Shown here one piece after another: positions 16,071 through 23,970 of a DNA stretch of 64,000 bases. Made by a program: the position numbers and the translations under genes. The notes beneath the pieces were generated by a model. It was given only the letters and a program-made list of their open reading frames with translations, was not told the DNA's origin and searched no databases. Positions within the stretch are counted from its first letter, which is position 1. Every line of letters begins with the position of its first letter. Origin of the DNA: JBBQLG01 sp964251665 (GTDB lineage Bacteria; Bacteroidota; Bacteroidia; Cytophagales; Spirosomataceae); NCBI GenBank assembly GCA_964251665.1, contig CAXUKO010000008.1, positions 124,001 to 188,000 on the forward strand. Direction: 5' to 3'.

Positions 16071-16307
16071 ATGAAAATGTTTTTCTTTGTCCACCTGATC
16101 TGCCTGACTGCTTTTTTTGGTACGGCGGTTGCCCAAACGCAGACGCCAACTATTCAGCAGTCCACTTCGACGGCCAACACCCGTAAGAACGCTACGGTGA
16201 AGAAAACTAGTCTGCGGCAACGGATGAAACAGGAGGCCCGCCAGAGTGGTAGCCGCAGCAATAAGCGTCGGGAAAAGATGATGGCCGACTCATTGAAGCG
16301 GGGCTAA
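16071..16307 (+). CDS. Small secreted basic protein
   Basis: 78 residues from the ATG at 16071, chosen because it directly opens a signal peptide (MKMFFFVHLICLTAFFGTAVAQ); the longer frame from 15996 would bury it. The mature part is Thr/Gln-rich and then strongly basic (RQRMKQEARQSGSRSNKRREK). It is followed by another small secreted basic protein of similar design. Function unknown. Confidence 0.6.
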   Translation: MKMFFFVHLICLTAFFGTAVAQTQTPTIQQSTSTANTRKNATVKKTSLRQRMKQEARQSGSRSNKRREKMMADSLKRG

Positions 16308-16372
16308 AGCCAGTTTCGCTGAACTAAACTAGGTTTGACAGGTTAATAGAACGACTCAATACAGTCTGATCA

Positions 16373-16636
16373 ATGAAACGAATAATTTTTGGAACCATGC
16401 TGCTGATTGCCGGAACGGCTCTTTCCCAGACGACACAGCAAAAAATGGCGAATGCACAGGCGCAGACGCCAACAACACAAACGCCGGTCAAAACAAAGAC
16501 CCGGAGTATGAATTCGGCTAATCCGAACTACGCGAAGGAGCAGAAAAAGTACGACGGCCCTGACCGTGATTATGCTCCCCGGCGCGCTAAGACGGGTGCC
16601 CGCAAAGACACCATGAACCACAAGAAATCACAGTAA
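16373..16636 (+). CDS. Small secreted basic protein
   Basis: 87 residues with a signal peptide (MKRIIFGTMLLIAGTALSQ) and a short mature part rich in Gln, Thr, Lys and Arg (TPVKTKTRSMNSANPNYAKE). The stop codon lies at the edge of a strong terminator. It resembles the preceding gene in layout and in the shared AQTPT-type segment, suggesting a related pair. Function unknown. Confidence 0.65.
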   Translation: MKRIIFGTMLLIAGTALSQTTQQKMANAQAQTPTTQTPVKTKTRSMNSANPNYAKEQKKYDGPDRDYAPRRAKTGARKDTMNHKKSQ

Positions 16637-16668
16637 AAAAGGCCTTCTGCGAGCAGAAGGCCTTTTTT
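16635..16668 (+). terminator. Rho-independent terminator
   Basis: A perfect 16-bp stem (16635-16650 with 16653-16668) with a 2-nt loop and T6 tail. It starts within the stop codon of the preceding gene and could also serve the convergent pentapeptide-repeat gene. Confidence 0.93.
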
Positions 16669-16685
16669 ATGCAAGTTGACTTGAC

Positions 16686-17447
16686 CTACCGTTCCGGTGA
16701 AAATTTTCGTCCCTGTTGGGTGGCATATTTAAAATCGGTTGACCCGTCGAAGCGAGTAGCCGCGAAATTGGTACCCCGTGGGAATTTTACGTATTTGAAA
16801 TCCGCAATCCGGTTAAACTGCGCGTTGCTGAAGTCTACACCGTCGCGAAATTCAGTGTATTTAAAATCGGCGTAATTCTGGAACGTAGCTTCGTGGAACC
16901 CGCTCCCTTCGCTGAAATCGGTGTATTTGAAGTTGGCGTACCCAGTAAAGGTTGAGTTAGTAAAATCAGCATTACCGGCAAATTTGGTGTATTTAAACAG
17001 GGCTTCTTCCTGAAAGCGATTTTTAGTGAACACGGCCGCTTCCCGGAACTTCGAGTATTTAAAGGCCGCATCACCCACAAAGTCGCACTGCTCGAACCGT
17101 ACGGCTTCCTCAAAATCTGCACTGTAAACGGTGTTGTTACTCCAGAGTTTTTCTCCGTCACGGGGTGCTTTGTAGGCAATCACATTCCCCTTAAACACGC
17201 ATTTAACGAAAGTCAGCGGTACCGTTACGGTGCTGACAAACGATTTCTGCCCCCAATCCTGGTTGCTGGCCCGTTTATTAGCCAGTTCGGTTAGGTCGAG
17301 ATCGCCGGTGATGGTAACGTTCTGATACGATACAGCTTCTTTGCGGTCAATCTTAGCGATAATCTCGCGGGCGTCAACTGTCGTTTGAGCTAGTAGGGGC
17401 GATGCCGAAACAAACAGCAGGAGTAGGAGGGATAGAATGGATTTCAT
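16686..17447 (-). CDS. Exported pentapeptide-repeat-like beta-helix protein
   Basis: 253 residues from the ATG at 17447, chosen because it begins a signal peptide (MKSILSLLLLLFVSASPLLAQ); an upstream Met would add 12 basic residues. After about residue 120 the protein is a regular array with Phe every fifth residue, organised as about 20-residue double units containing FKY (AAFKYSKF, ALFKYTKF, ANFKYTDF, ADFKYTEF, ADFKYVKF, TDFKYATQ). This predicts a right-handed quadrilateral beta-helix. Most pentapeptide proteins are cytoplasmic; this one is exported. Function unknown. Confidence 0.82.
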   Translation of the reverse strand: MKSILSLLLLLFVSASPLLAQTTVDAREIIAKIDRKEAVSYQNVTITGDLDLTELANKRASNQDWGQKSFVSTVTVPLTFVKCVFKGNVIAYKAPRDGEKLWSNNTVYSADFEEAVRFEQCDFVGDAAFKYSKFREAAVFTKNRFQEEALFKYTKFAGNADFTNSTFTGYANFKYTDFSEGSGFHEATFQNYADFKYTEFRDGVDFSNAQFNRIADFKYVKFPRGTNFAATRFDGSTDFKYATQQGRKFSPER

Positions 17448-17501
17448 GCTTCGTTTTGGTTTGTGTTTGTCTAATGATGACACAAAACCCCAAAACGTTG
17501 C

Positions 17502-17531
17502 ACGGCCCCGGCCATAAAATGCCGGGGCCGT
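17502..17531. terminator. G+C-rich hairpin
   Basis: ACGGCCCCGGC pairs with GCCGGGGCCGT around an 8-nt loop, directly abutting the stop codon of the 115-residue gene. No clear T-run on the minus strand, so it may act as a terminator or as a 3' stabilising hairpin. Confidence 0.65.
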
Positions 17532-17879
17532 TTAATCGAGCCACATAACCTTGTCGTAGGCAATTTCGTAGTCGAACTCTTCGAGCGGAATCAGGTCTAA
17601 AAAGCGACCGGCTCCGTCGGTACGGATGGCATGCCAGCCCCCGCGACTGTCGCGCAGCAGGAGTCGGTAGCCATAGAGCGGGTGGTAGGTATCCACATCG
17701 GTACGGTGGTCCCAGCCCGTTTGCAGTTCAATAGCAAAGGCAACCCGGTTGAGTACCGCGTCTAACTGGCCGGTCAGACTATCGGTGGCACTGAGTTCTT
17801 CAATCCAGAGCACCAGCCCATCGGTACCCCAGTCGAACTGAGGTGCCGATGGAGTAAGATCTATTACAAAAGCGTTCAT
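17532..17879 (-). CDS. Hypothetical protein of the phage-like cassette
   Basis: 115 residues from ATG 17879; a longer frame would run back into the nuclease gene. Soluble, acidic, rich in aromatic residues (WGTDGLVLWIEE, YHPLYGYRLLLRDSRGGWHAI). It lies 34 nt after the nuclease gene on the same strand and is probably co-transcribed with it. No family recognised. Confidence 0.68.
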   Translation of the reverse strand: MNAFVIDLTPSAPQFDWGTDGLVLWIEELSATDSLTGQLDAVLNRVAFAIELQTGWDHRTDVDTYHPLYGYRLLLRDSRGGWHAIRTDGAGRFLDLIPLEEFDYEIAYDKVMWLD

Positions 17880-17913
17880 GTTGAGCAGTTTGATAAAACG
17901 GGAAACGGGCTTT

Positions 17914-18699
17914 CTAAGCAGCCTGTGCTGTAGCAGGCCAGACGGCTGTCTCCTGACGTCGGTCTGACCGCTCCTGATTCCATTTACGGAGCCAGAACTG
18001 GTACTTTTTGCGGCCATAGTCGATGAAGCTGGGTATTGATGTGGCATCGACCACAAAGAGCCGGTGCGGGCTTTGTTTCATCACCCCAATGAGCACAAAC
18101 CGGAACTGTTTCGTAGTAGCCCACTCGTTACCATCCGCGTGGCGGAGACTGTCGAGGTAAAAGGCTGCCTGCCGGTCGTAATCATAGTCGTAACAACTTT
18201 GCAAAAACTGCGCCTGCGTCCGGGCCGACGTTGTTTTCATGTCAACTACCAGCGCGTTCCGGCGTTTGGGGCTGGTATACACCATGTCTAACCGCGCTTT
18301 ACAGGCAATCTGGGTAGCTGGGTCTGTAAAGAGCACAACACGCTCCCGTTCGGACATCCGCAGATACCGCCGAAAAAACGCATCCTGCTGCACGGTGTGC
18401 ATCAGCGTATGCAGTTTAGTGGTATCAGCAGGCAGTAGATCCGGCATAAACTGCTCCATCACCGTACCAATGGTTTCTGGCTCCAGCAGGTGCTGGTGAA
18501 AGGCCCGCCCGAAGTTCAGCGTACGAGGCTGAACGAACCGGGCCGATGGCAGGCTGTTACCGTAGCCAAGATGTTCTTCTTTAAGCCGCGTCAGGTCGGA
18601 ATTAGACACGCGGGGCAAAGCCCGGTAATCATCGACGGGGCAGGAAACCAGACCCGGCACATCTACGCCGGGCCTGTCAACGATGAGTTGAGAAATCAT
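17914..18699 (-). CDS. RecE-like PD-(D/E)XK exonuclease
   Basis: 261 residues from ATG 18699 (an upstream TTG at 18762 could add 21). It shows the layout of RecE/exodeoxyribonuclease VIII-type nucleases: a GRAFHQHLLEP segment near 64-74, then KARLD (metal-binding Asp about 138), VVDMKTT (D153 and K155 of the D-x-K motif) and YDRQAAFYL (Q177, Y181). Such enzymes digest one strand of duplex DNA to give 3' tails for annealing and usually come from prophages. It sits between a 218-residue unknown gene and a 115-residue unknown gene, all on one strand. Strand polarity and partner are not shown by sequence. Confidence 0.8.
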   Translation of the reverse strand: MISQLIVDRPGVDVPGLVSCPVDDYRALPRVSNSDLTRLKEEHLGYGNSLPSARFVQPRTLNFGRAFHQHLLEPETIGTVMEQFMPDLLPADTTKLHTLMHTVQQDAFFRRYLRMSERERVVLFTDPATQIACKARLDMVYTSPKRRNALVVDMKTTSARTQAQFLQSCYDYDYDRQAAFYLDSLRHADGNEWATTKQFRFVLIGVMKQSPHRLFVVDATSIPSFIDYGRKKYQFWLRKWNQERSDRRQETAVWPATAQAA

Positions 18700-18762
18700 A
18701 GTGTATTTGCTTGGGTGAGCCGACGGGACGGAATCATCCGGGATATAGGAACACAGATGCAA

Positions 18763-19419
18763 TTAAACGGCTGTTGTCAGCAGCGCGGGTTCATCGGCGG
18801 CAATGGCAAAGGGGTTGTAATAATTCATGGCCGTTTTGATGTTCGCAATATCCGTGAGCGTTTCCTGGCGGAAGATTTTGACGTCGCTGGCAAATGCTTT
18901 CAGTTCAGCAGTACGCTCGGGGTCTCCCAGCGCGTAGGAGAATGTCGCGATATGGTAGATACCTTTGGGCTGGATCTTGTTATTTTCTTTGCGTTCGGCT
19001 ACAGCGGTAATCACCACGTCGGCCAAGGTCAGATCATCGTAATAAAGCGGTTCAATCAGCCGAAAGATGTTATCGACCGAATAGCCGTGAAACAACACCG
19101 CCGACACACAATTCTTTTCATCAATGAAGAAAAGTTCAGCCCAGTTTTTGGTACCCATGTTCAAGATGTTATCCGTGAAAATGCGCCAGGCGATGGGTTG
19201 AAACGTGAGCGTACGCCCCAGTTTCTCGCTGCCATTGATGTTGAACACCCCTTCTTTGGCGTCGAATCGATACTGCCGGGGATGACCTTCGAGGTACTTG
19301 TACCGCCGGACGGTGCTGTTATTGACTACCTCGGCGGATACGTCAGTAACTTTTTGGTAAGGTTTACCGTCTGTTCCGCTTTGATTTGTCTCGATTGTGG
19401 GCTTGCTTTGTGTGTTCAT
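18763..19419 (-). CDS. Uncharacterised partner of the RecE-like nuclease
   Basis: A 218-residue soluble protein, first gene of the cassette. The first 45 residues look disordered. The core has WAELFFIDEKNCVSAVLFHGYS followed by YYDDLTLADVVITAVAERKENN and an AMNYYNPFAIAADEP tail. It is not recognisably RecT, Erf or Rad52-like. Its position before a RecE-like nuclease is where a single-strand annealing or ssDNA-binding protein is often encoded, so that role is a testable guess. It is divergent from the HTH regulator gene 221 nt away. Confidence 0.75.
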   Translation of the reverse strand: MNTQSKPTIETNQSGTDGKPYQKVTDVSAEVVNNSTVRRYKYLEGHPRQYRFDAKEGVFNINGSEKLGRTLTFQPIAWRIFTDNILNMGTKNWAELFFIDEKNCVSAVLFHGYSVDNIFRLIEPLYYDDLTLADVVITAVAERKENNKIQPKGIYHIATFSYALGDPERTAELKAFASDVKIFRQETLTDIANIKTAMNYYNPFAIAADEPALLTTAV

Positions 19420-19556
19420 TAGTATTTGTTGTTTACTGTTCGGACAGGGGACCCGCCATGCAGGTCCCTTTTGCCTTTTCTAAGGTGTTGTTTGCTGACT
19501 TAAAATTACACAGTTTTCGGTAAAAAACAAGCCCGTTTTCTAAAATACTCCGCCTG

Positions 19557-19580
19557 TTTTTACATATTTAAGCGTAAAAA
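19557..19580. promoter_or_regulatory. Candidate operator of the CI-like regulator
   Basis: TTTTTAC and GTAAAAA form an inverted repeat with a 10-nt spacer, 59 nt before the HTH gene in the divergent region shared with the nuclease cassette. A related palindrome, GTTTT-N6-AAAAC, lies at 19513-19528. The palindromes between a CI-like gene and the genes it faces suggest autoregulation and repression. Confidence 0.45.
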
Positions 19581-19639
19581 TAGGGGTTGGCTTTTATCCT
19601 GAACAGGCGCTTGTCTAATCCGCTTTTTCACCGACTTCC

Positions 19640-20014
19640 ATGGCCATCGAATTGCGGCTTCAACAGTTGATCGACGCACTAAATATTAGTGTGCTGGAGT
19701 TTGCCCGTCAGTTGGGCGAGCGTCGTGGCGAAAAAGTGTACCACATTCTGCACGGGCGGCTAAAACCGCGCTACGACACGATTCAGAAGATTTTGGTAAC
19801 CTACCCTCAGGTGAATGCCGATTGGCTGCTGCGGGGCGAAGGACTGATGTTTAAACGGCTCGATTCGCCCTCGGCGGCTATCACGACCGAAGAGCGACTA
19901 CAGAATATGGAGTTTCTGCTGTTTCAACTCAACGAGCGCATGCGGTTGCTTCAGCAAACTAACGATCTGCTCCGCGAGGAACTGGCTGAATTGCGTGCCC
20001 AACAGCGAGGGTAA
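19640..20014 (+). CDS. CI-like helix-turn-helix regulator with C-terminal coiled coil
   Basis: A 124-residue protein. Residues 1-65 form an XRE/CI-type HTH (LQQLIDALNISVLEFARQLG, then LKPRYDTIQKILVTYPQVNADWLL, with GEGLMFK closing the domain). Residues about 82-120 form a leucine-rich coiled coil (MEFLLFQLNERMRLLQQTND). Longer relatives in Bacteroidetes phages carry an S24 peptidase domain; it is absent here, so SOS-type self-cleavage is not expected. It is divergent from the RecE-like cassette and probably regulates it. Confidence 0.86.
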   Translation: MAIELRLQQLIDALNISVLEFARQLGERRGEKVYHILHGRLKPRYDTIQKILVTYPQVNADWLLRGEGLMFKRLDSPSAAITTEERLQNMEFLLFQLNERMRLLQQTNDLLREELAELRAQQRG

Positions 20015-20032
20015 GAATATTTTTCTGAACAA

Positions 20033-20081
20033 CCACCAACAGAAATGGCAACCCATGATGGGTTGCCATTTCTGTTGGTGG
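20033..20081. terminator. Perfect 24-bp hairpin, shared terminator
   Basis: 20033-20056 is the exact reverse complement of 20058-20081, around a single-base loop. It lies between the convergent HTH and aldose epimerase genes, and is followed by GAAAAAAG on the plus strand. It probably terminates both transcripts. Confidence 0.75.
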
Positions 20082-20095
20082 AAAAAAGACCTGCT

Positions 20096-21247
20096 TTACT
20101 TCGCCGAGAACGTGTATACCGTTGTCGTCTGATACGTTTTGCCGGGTTGCAACACGGTAGTAGGAAACTTGGGCTGGTTTGGAGAGTCCGGGTAATGTTC
20201 CGTTTCCAGACAAAGTGCCGACCGCTTTTTGTATACGATGCCGCCTTTGCCCGTTATCGTGCCATCCAGAAAATTGCCCGTGTAAAACTGAATGGCTGGT
20301 TCTGTGGTGCGTACTTCCATAATCCTGCCGCTCGTTGGCTCGTGAACCGTAGCCGCCAGCTTTAATGATGTGCTGCTGTCGCTCAACACCCAGGCATGGT
20401 CATAGCCGCCACCAAGCTTAATTTGCTCGTTGGTGGTGTCATTAATGCTTTTTCCCACTACCGTTGGTTTCGTAAAGTCGAACGGAGTGCCTGTAACCGG
20501 TTGCAGTACACCGGTCGGAATTAAGCCTTTATCCACGGGCAAAAACCGATCCGCATTTAAGGTTACTTCATGGCCCAAAATATCATTGTTGGGATCGCCG
20601 GTGAGGTTAAAGTACGAATGGTTGGTCAGGTTCACCACTGTAGCCTTATCTGTTGTGGCTTTGTAGTCGATCTTCAGCGCATTATCCTTCTGCAGGGTGT
20701 AGGTCACTTCGACCGATAGATTGCCCGGATACCCTTCTTCGCCGTCTTTCGCCGTATAGGCCAGTTTTAACGCCGGTTCATCCCCGGCAACGGGGGTGGC
20801 CGCCCAAAGCACCTTGTCGAATCCTTTCAGGCCACCGTGCAGCGAATTGGGTCCGTTGTTTACAGCCAGCGTATAGGTCTTGCCATCCAGCGTGAATTTG
20901 CCGTTGGCAATCCGGTTACCGTAGCGGCCAATCAATGCACCGAAGTAGGGCACCCCTTTCTGATAGCCCGACAGCGAATCCATACCCAGTACGACATCGG
21001 CAAAGTTGCCCGCCTTATCAGGAGCCGTCAGCGAAACGACAGTACCGCCATAATTGGAGATTTTAACCGTCATCCCGGCCGCGTTGTGCAGGGTGTACAG
21101 GTCGGCTTCGCGGCCATCGTCGGTCTTGCCGAACGCGGTTTTTTCGATACCGGCTTTCTGGTCGGTATCTTTTTTGGAATTGCAGGAAGTCATCATGACG
21201 CAGCCGCTGAGTAAGGAGTAAACAAGAGTTCGATTAAGGTATTTCAT
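20096..21247 (-). CDS. galM: Aldose 1-epimerase (mutarotase), lipoprotein
   Basis: A 383-residue galactose-mutarotase family protein that interconverts alpha and beta anomers of free sugars. A lipoprotein signal (SLLSGCVMMTSCNSKK) targets it to the periplasm. Visible motifs are GRYGNRIANGKF near the start, NGPNSLHGG, the catalytic His in NLTNHSYFNLTG and the catalytic Glu in the C-terminal ALCLETEHYPDSPNQ. It is the last gene of the arabinose unit, 103 nt after the symporter. Here it would equilibrate arabinose anomers released in the periplasm before transport. Confidence 0.92.
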   Translation of the reverse strand: MKYLNRTLVYSLLSGCVMMTSCNSKKDTDQKAGIEKTAFGKTDDGREADLYTLHNAAGMTVKISNYGGTVVSLTAPDKAGNFADVVLGMDSLSGYQKGVPYFGALIGRYGNRIANGKFTLDGKTYTLAVNNGPNSLHGGLKGFDKVLWAATPVAGDEPALKLAYTAKDGEEGYPGNLSVEVTYTLQKDNALKIDYKATTDKATVVNLTNHSYFNLTGDPNNDILGHEVTLNADRFLPVDKGLIPTGVLQPVTGTPFDFTKPTVVGKSINDTTNEQIKLGGGYDHAWVLSDSSTSLKLAATVHEPTSGRIMEVRTTEPAIQFYTGNFLDGTITGKGGIVYKKRSALCLETEHYPDSPNQPKFPTTVLQPGKTYQTTTVYTFSAK

Positions 21248-21267
21248 GAGTTAAAAAGGGTTTTAAC

Positions 21268-21345
21268 ACAGCGAAACGAGCAATACACAGAGAAACTCTT
21301 TTTTCTCTTCTAATTCTGTGTATTACTCTGCTTGCTCTGCGTTTA
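21268..21345. repeat. Imperfect inverted repeat between symporter and epimerase
   Basis: CACAGCGAAACGAGCAATACACAG on one side matches, imperfectly, the complement of CTGTGTATTACTCTGCTTGC on the other; the core AATACACAG/CTGTGTATT is exact. The ACACAGAG theme recurs in the hairpin at 63906-63996. Confidence 0.55.
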
Positions 21346-21350
21346 AATGT

Positions 21351-23006
21351 TTACCAGAAGAAAATATACACAAGAGCTAATAAACTACAGATGGCAATGG
21401 CCCCCATGCGGAAGGGGGTATTCGTCCGAAACCAGAGACTGTCGACCGCAAAGGCTTTCGCGTTATTCTTACCCCGCGATTCGATCAGGCTGATGGTTAC
21501 CTGCACGACAACGCAAATCCAGAATACGGTGCCCATCCGATTAAGGAACGGCATGGTCGGGACCTGAATTTTAAGCAGGGCCGATAATGGAATACTGAGC
21601 ATCGCGGCTGCCAGTGCCCCATTGGTCGTTGCCCGTTTCCAGAACATGCCCAGCAGGAAGATGCACAGGATACCCGGAGAAATAAAGCCCGTGTACTCCT
21701 GAATGTACTCGAAACCCTGTCCGAAATTTTTCAGAAAAGGACTTATCAGGAGGGCGATGATGAACGAAATAACAATCGTGACGCGACCCAGCCAGACGGT
21801 TTTTTTCTCGCTCATGTTCGTATCGAAAAACTTCTGATGAATGTCGAGCATGTAAATAGTTGAGATGCTGTTCGCCTTTCCCGCCAGGGAGGCCACAATA
21901 GCCGCCGTTAAAGCAGCGAAAGCCAGCCCCTTTAGGCCAACGGGTAAAATGTTGAGTAGTACCGGATAGGCGTTATCCGGTTTAACGATGCCGTTGTCGG
22001 TGATGCCCTGCACGATTGCCAAATCGGCGTTTTCCTGAAACAGTACGTAAGCCGCCAAACCCGGAAGCACCACAATAAACGGCATCATCAGCTTCAGAAA
22101 AGCGGCAAATAACACGCCGTTCCGGGCCGTAGGCAGATTCGCACCCAGCGCCCGCTGAATCATATACTGATTGCAGCCGAAATAGTTGAAATTAACAATC
22201 CACTGCCCACCGATTATGAACATCATAATGCCCGGAAGCTGACCGTACGCGTCTGTCATTCCTCCGCGCCCGTCGTGTACCTGGTACTGCCCCGGACTAA
22301 ACACCATGTGCATATGCCCGTCGGCTTTTTCCCGCAGCAGGCTCAGTCCCTCGAACAAACCGGCACCCGTACCAACCTTATCAGAGAGTAAATTCAGGGC
22401 CAGATACGTAGTTGCCAGTCCGCCAACCACTAAGCACACCACCTGAATGACATCGGTATAGCCGATTACCTTCATGCCGCCCAGGGTGATAAATACGGCA
22501 AAAACGGTCAGGAAAACGGCACAGGCCATGAAGTCGAACCCCGTCATTTTCTCAATACTTAAGGCACCGAGGTAAATAATGGATGTCAGGTTGACCATGA
22601 TATATAGAAATAGCCAGAATACCGCCATAATCGTAGCCAGCCGCCGGTCGTAGCGCAGTTGCAGGAATTGCGGCATGGTGTAAATCTTGTTCTTGATGTA
22701 CATCGGCAGGAAATAAATGGCGATGATCACCAGCGATAAACCGCCGACCAGTTCGTACACTGAGATAGCCAGCCCCAACTGAAACGCCTGCCCGCTCATG
22801 CCGATGAACTGTTCGGCAGAGATGTTGGATGCGATAATTGACGAGCCGATGGCCCACCACGTCAGCGACCCTTCGGCGAGGAAGAAATCTTTCGAATCAG
22901 CGGTTTGCTTGCCTTTGTGGGTGTAGACCCAGTAACCGTAACTGGCTACAATAACAAAGTAAATCAGGAAGATAATGTAGTCCGGAGTTTCCAGTCCGAG
23001 TTTCAT
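21351..23006 (-). CDS. Sodium/sugar symporter (SSS family)
   Basis: A 551-residue solute:sodium symporter of the vSGLT kind. About 14 hydrophobic segments are visible. It begins TPDYIIFLIYFVIVASYG and has the family segment SSIIASNISAEQFIGMSGQAF near 55-75 and GGMKVIGYTDVIQ near 180. It lies in the araBAD cluster, so L-arabinose is the likely substrate; glucose- and galactose-type transporters have similar sequences. A perfect 49-bp hairpin separates it from araD. Confidence 0.92.
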   Translation of the reverse strand: MKLGLETPDYIIFLIYFVIVASYGYWVYTHKGKQTADSKDFFLAEGSLTWWAIGSSIIASNISAEQFIGMSGQAFQLGLAISVYELVGGLSLVIIAIYFLPMYIKNKIYTMPQFLQLRYDRRLATIMAVFWLFLYIMVNLTSIIYLGALSIEKMTGFDFMACAVFLTVFAVFITLGGMKVIGYTDVIQVVCLVVGGLATTYLALNLLSDKVGTGAGLFEGLSLLREKADGHMHMVFSPGQYQVHDGRGGMTDAYGQLPGIMMFIIGGQWIVNFNYFGCNQYMIQRALGANLPTARNGVLFAAFLKLMMPFIVVLPGLAAYVLFQENADLAIVQGITDNGIVKPDNAYPVLLNILPVGLKGLAFAALTAAIVASLAGKANSISTIYMLDIHQKFFDTNMSEKKTVWLGRVTIVISFIIALLISPFLKNFGQGFEYIQEYTGFISPGILCIFLLGMFWKRATTNGALAAAMLSIPLSALLKIQVPTMPFLNRMGTVFWICVVVQVTISLIESRGKNNAKAFAVDSLWFRTNTPFRMGAIAICSLLALVYIFFW

Positions 23007-23044
23007 AAGGGTAGGAGGTTAGGGGGTAAGGGGAGTCGTTTGAG

Positions 23045-23153
23045 GCTTTTTTCGTGGTACGCTTCTGTCATCCTGAGGCACGAAGGATCTTAGGTACTAA
23101 ATCGCTAAGATCCTTCGTGCCTCAGGATGACAGAAGCGTACCACGAAAAAAGC
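23045..23153. repeat. Perfect 49-bp inverted repeat between araD and symporter
   Basis: 23045-23093 is the exact reverse complement of 23105-23153, with an 11-nt loop. It begins 2 nt after the araD stop codon. The core TGTCATCCTGAGGCACGAAG resembles a repeat family common between bacterial genes. In RNA it forms a very stable stem that could protect the upstream mRNA or lower symporter expression. Confidence 0.92.
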
Positions 23154-23155
23154 AA

Positions 23156-23854
23156 TCAGCAGCCTTGCCCGTAGTAGGCGTTGGTGCCGTGCTTTCGTTC
23201 GTAGTGCTTCAGGCGCAGCGTGTCTTTTATGCGGGGGGTGTTCGGGTTAATTTGCAGGGTTAGGTACGCCATACGCCCGATCTCTTCCAGCACAGCAGAG
23301 TTATAAACGGCCTTTTCGGCGTTCTTTCCCCACGTGAACGGACCGTGATTTTGCAGGAGTACCATCTCCATTTCTTGATGCGACAGCCCTTTTTGGGTGA
23401 AGCAATTAAAAATCTGGTGCCCCGTTTCGTGTTCGTAATCACCCTGAATCATCTCGTCGGTGAGGGTGGGCGCGCAGGGAATGTCCTGGTGCGTGTGGTC
23501 GGCGTGGGTGGTGCCGAGAATGGGAATATCCAGACCCGATTGAGCCCAGGCTACCGCGTAGGTGCTGTGCGTATGAACAATTCCCCCAATATCGTCCCAA
23601 GTTTTGTAGAGCAGGGCGTGTGTTTTGGTATCCGATGAAGGGCGCAGGGTGCCTTCAACCACCCTGGCATCGTAGTCACAGATCACAATGTCGTCGGGCC
23701 GCAGCGTATCATACGGCACACCGCTGGGCTTAATGGCAAACACGCCCTGCTCCCGGTCTACGGCGCTAACATTACCAAAGGTGAACAGTACCAGCCCCAG
23801 CTTAGGCAGCTGCATATTCGCTTCGTAACATTCTTCTTTTAAGGTCTGGTACAT
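23156..23854 (-). CDS. araD: L-ribulose-5-phosphate 4-epimerase
   Basis: A 232-residue class II aldolase-fold enzyme that converts L-ribulose 5-phosphate to D-xylulose 5-phosphate, the last step of bacterial arabinose catabolism. Expected features are present: FGNVSAVD near 27-34, IKPSGVPYD near 43-51, phosphate-binding SSDTKTH, and zinc-ligand histidines in HTHSTYAVAW and VLLQNHGPFTWG. Length is typical (about 231). Cytoplasmic. It lies between an arabinofuranosidase and the symporter in the arabinose unit. Confidence 0.96.
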   Translation of the reverse strand: MYQTLKEECYEANMQLPKLGLVLFTFGNVSAVDREQGVFAIKPSGVPYDTLRPDDIVICDYDARVVEGTLRPSSDTKTHALLYKTWDDIGGIVHTHSTYAVAWAQSGLDIPILGTTHADHTHQDIPCAPTLTDEMIQGDYEHETGHQIFNCFTQKGLSHQEMEMVLLQNHGPFTWGKNAEKAVYNSAVLEEIGRMAYLTLQINPNTPRIKDTLRLKHYERKHGTNAYYGQGC

Positions 23855-23872
23855 GGCGAATGATTAAGTGTT

Positions 23873-23970
23873 TGAGTGAATGAGTGATAGAATGACTGAG
23901 TAATAGAATGGGTAAGGTGGCTGGCATTTTATCACTTAATCATTCTATTACTCATTCACTCAATCATTGA
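23873..23970. repeat. Inverted repeat built from GAGTGAAT-like units
   Basis: The left part is a run of TGAGTGAATGAGTGATAGAA-type units; the right part, CATTCTATTACTCATTCACT, pairs with GAGTAATAGAATG and with the GAGTGAATGAG units. It lies between the GH51 and araD genes; related units form the larger repeat at 25540-25697. Confidence 0.65.

Noticed and set aside
18490..19422. A 310-residue plus-strand frame across the nuclease cassette.
   Set aside because: It runs antisense to two better genes (the RecE-like nuclease and its 218-residue partner) with motif or composition support, and shows no recognisable domain.
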